Position numbers and translations under genes: made by a program
Assembly: GCF_047495875.1 (NCBI RefSeq)
Contig: NC_092459.1
Span: forward strand, 39,544,490-39,608,489
Source of the DNA: Pithys albifrons albifrons
Taxonomy: Eukaryota; Chordata; Aves; Passeriformes; Thamnophilidae
Direction: 5' to 3'
DNA length: 64,000 bases
In this document: positions 61,438-64,000 of the stretch, piece after piece
Position numbering within the stretch: the first letter of the stretch is position 1
Layout: the number at the start of each line of letters is the position of its first letter
Notes under the pieces: generated by a model
Told to the model about the DNA's origin: nothing
The model's database searches: none
The model's input: the letters and a program-made list of their open reading frames with translations, nothing else

Positions 61438-64000
61438 CTGAAAGAAAGAAACCTGTGAGCAAACCACAAAACATCATAGTACCATACTGTTGAACCCAGG
61501 AGATAAGTTTGGGGTTTTGTGGTTTGGTCTGTTTTCTTTAAAATTTTTATTTATGATGTGACCTTATCGTTAAATATTCTTCATTCTATATAGAGAGTAT
61601 TTTCTCAGAACTATGTCTGACTTTGTCACATACAAAAAAATTCCTCACTCAGTGTCCCTTTACTAACTACTATCTCCAGATTAACTGTAAATGATACACT
61701 GGCTGAGTAACAAACTGAATGAATTGGTCACACAATTATTGTTCACTTATTCAGAAGATGTTTGTTCTAATTTATTATTGATTGATATCCAGTGAATTCT
61801 TTTCCACTAGATAATACTTTATTGTGCTCTATCAAGCTCTAGAATGTTCCATGTAATCACATTGATTAAAAATAATGAGAAGGATGCTAAAACGTTCCTG
61901 AGCAAAATATTCCCATTAGATCTGACTAGGGCATTTAGCTAATTTCTAGATGGCAGGGTTTATGGCTTTCAGAAGATAACTATGTGTTTCTTAAATGTTG
62001 GTACTTTGAAAAGCTCTAACTGAAATACTTCATGTTTTATGAGATGCTTTCTTTATGCAAACAAAAGCCACATGAAAATTATGGTTAAATGTAAGGATTT
62101 TTGTTAACTCGGGATATGTATTGAGTGTTAAAAAAATTGTCTTAGTCAAAACTTTTAAAAAGTGGGATTAATTCTGTTAAAATTTTTTTTAAACTGCCAC
62201 ATCTTTCCCAATTTTTTATTTGGCAAACTCACCGAATAGTTAAGGTTTTGAGTAAGTGAGATAGATGGGTTTAATCTAGAACTTAAAAATATTTTAAAAA
62301 ATACTAAAACTGATTATCTTTTTGCATAAGCTTTGCAAACAGTCCTGTAGATTCTTTGCAAAGCTTTTTTTTTTTTATTACAGATGTAAGTGCTCATCAT
62401 TATTCTCAAAATGACATTACTTTACAATATAATGATATTGTGTGACAATGAGTTCTACAAGAGCAAATGACAGAACTCCATAGAGCAGATGTATTTGAAA
62501 AATCATGTTACTTTTTGCTTTCAGGGCCATTGAATGTCCCATTCATTCTTTTATTAGAGAAAGTGTAAATAAACTTCATTATTTGCCTTCCCTACAGCAT
62601 TCAGAATTTTACGTCAGTTTAATCTGTTCCCATCCACTAAGAGTGACATTCTTCCATGTCCTTTCACAAAAATCTTTGCATCCCTTTTTCATTGTAAAGC
62701 TGAATATCTGTCCCTAGTCCCTTCATTGCAATGTTCTTTGCCTAGGAATACTTAGGACTAAAACCAATACTCCTCTTGAGGATGTAAACTGATTTATGAA
62801 AAGAGATAGGAATGAAAACTAACAGTGAAAAGGTATAAAACATATATTATTATAAATTCTATTATTTTACCATTTTTACAGTTATTTCCTGTCTTTGCAC
62901 TTATGCATACATTTACCTCCAGCTCTTTAAATAATGCCTCAGGTTTTATCTTAAGTGCTTACAGCTAATTTATTGTGTGGGAAAGCACACATTGTCATCC
63001 ATGATCTTTGAAACCTTCAGAAAAATATCCCAAATGGGTATGTAATTGAAGATACAGGTAACATAATCCAACAGTTTTAAATGTACTATTTGACCACAGT
63101 TACTCCTAGAAATTCAAGTGAAAGTTCCTCTTGCTTCTACACAAGTACTTATGCTTGATTTTTTTTTTAATAAAGTGAAAACTGGTATGTAGCAATCCCC
63201 TAATCCAGAAGGACTGAATTAATATTTTAATAACATTTGAAGTAATTTAACACCTCTCCAAAACATTTTTGTGAGGAGTAGTTTATTTGGGAAGAGCATG
63301 ATAGAGAGAAACCGTTTTGATAAAAACTACATGTAAGAAATGTATAGAAGTTTTCATGCCTTGAAGAGGAAAATTAGAATTCAGTTGGTGTCCAGAATGA
63401 AGATGAGCTGGTCTTTTTCTTTCATGTTAATGCAGACAATAATTCCCTGCAACTTACTTGCAAGGGACAAAGGTTTGTATAGCAATACTGTCATCTTCTT
63501 CCACCCCTGGTTTTATTCTGAGTCTTAACTTTAAAGACAGAGGCTGGTTTATTCTGTGGAAATAAGTGGAAATGTTAGAAAAGGCTAAATATCATCATAA
63601 ACCAAAACATTATGATACCAGAAACCCTTAGGAACAACACTAATGCTTTTAAATGAAGGTTTTATTTGTCTCTGAGCTTCAAAAGGAAGTCACTAATGAG
63701 ATGTCATTTACATTCTAACACCTGTTAAATGGCACTTTTCTCTTTCCCCAAAGAGAGAGATGTTTATGAGTGTTTGCAGTTTTCTGAGTGTATCTACAAG
63801 AATTATATTTTCATAATAAATGTTGTATATTTTTCATGTATATACTTTGGTTACACCAGAACAGGATAGGGAAATATCAGTAGCTTTTTGGGGGTTTATG
63901 AGATTTATTTGTCATTTTTATATAAATCTAAAATGGAATGTCTAGCCTACAAAGAAATTTCGTTAGTCAGGATTTAACACAATTGCGCATTTAGGATGTG
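61438..64000. other. AT-rich non-coding stretch, nothing recognised
   Basis: No gene, RNA or mobile element was recognised to the end of the window. T and A runs (for example 62,366-62,377 and 63,161-63,169) and motif-free short frames are all that is visible. Confidence 0.55.

Noticed and set aside
1..64000. CRISPR array, bacterial-type operon, rRNA or other prokaryotic system
   Set aside because: The sequence is vertebrate by its CR1 content, CpG depletion, low gene density and splice-like motifs. No regularly spaced direct repeats, ribosome-binding sites or long adjacent reading frames are present.

Overview
The window is AT-rich vertebrate DNA and reads as an avian intergenic or intronic segment. 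The diagnostic content is CR1 LINE sequence. The 3' ends carry the bird-type ATTCTATG-like octamer, and one copy preserves a recognisable ORF1 esterase / ORF2 endonuclease / reverse-transcriptase order. There is also one clean solo retroviral LTR. I found no intact conventional protein-coding gene on either strand. Apart from the CR1 pieces, the reading frames longer than about 60 codons show no family motifs, no consistent splice context and no overlap pattern expected of a gene.

Layout. 1-13.19 kb: non-coding, with short low-complexity tracts and one stretch (about 5.79-6.03 kb) whose texture suggests a conserved non-coding element. 13.2-16.2 kb: a CR1 cluster on the + strand. It holds a short 3' tail of one copy, then a longer decayed copy with ORF1 esterase domain, ORF2 endonuclease and the start of the reverse transcriptase. 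The longer copy is fused by an internal deletion to its own kind of 3' tail. 19.6 kb: a pure (AT)26 microsatellite. 20.48-20.91 and 23.05-23.70 kb: two 5'-truncated CR1 copies on the - strand, from distinguishable subfamilies. 23.7-39.77 kb: non-coding, with poly-T, A/C-rich and AT-rich tracts, one GC-richer unexplained patch (about 30.7-31.05 kb) and one homeodomain-motif-rich candidate conserved element (about 38.4-38.66 kb). 39.777-40.356 kb: a 580-bp solo LTR on the - strand with perfect 8-bp terminal inverted repeats and a 4-bp target-site duplication. 44.64-44.77 kb: a very degraded CR1 tail. 44.8-64 kb: non-coding DNA with several candidate regulatory elements, simple repeats, a 36-codon membrane-protein-like small ORF (54,675-54,785, - strand) and an 86-bp exon-like block (61,352-61,437, - strand).

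Interpretation. The window is mostly ordinary gene-desert or intron sequence shaped by CR1 and one LTR insertion. There is no operon-like or multi-gene system here. The items most worth checking are the small hydrophobic ORF at 54.7 kb inside conserved-looking sequence, the exon-like block at 61.4 kb, the candidate conserved elements, and the structure of the rearranged CR1 and the solo LTR. All conservation statements are judgements from sequence texture and have not been aligned to other genomes.
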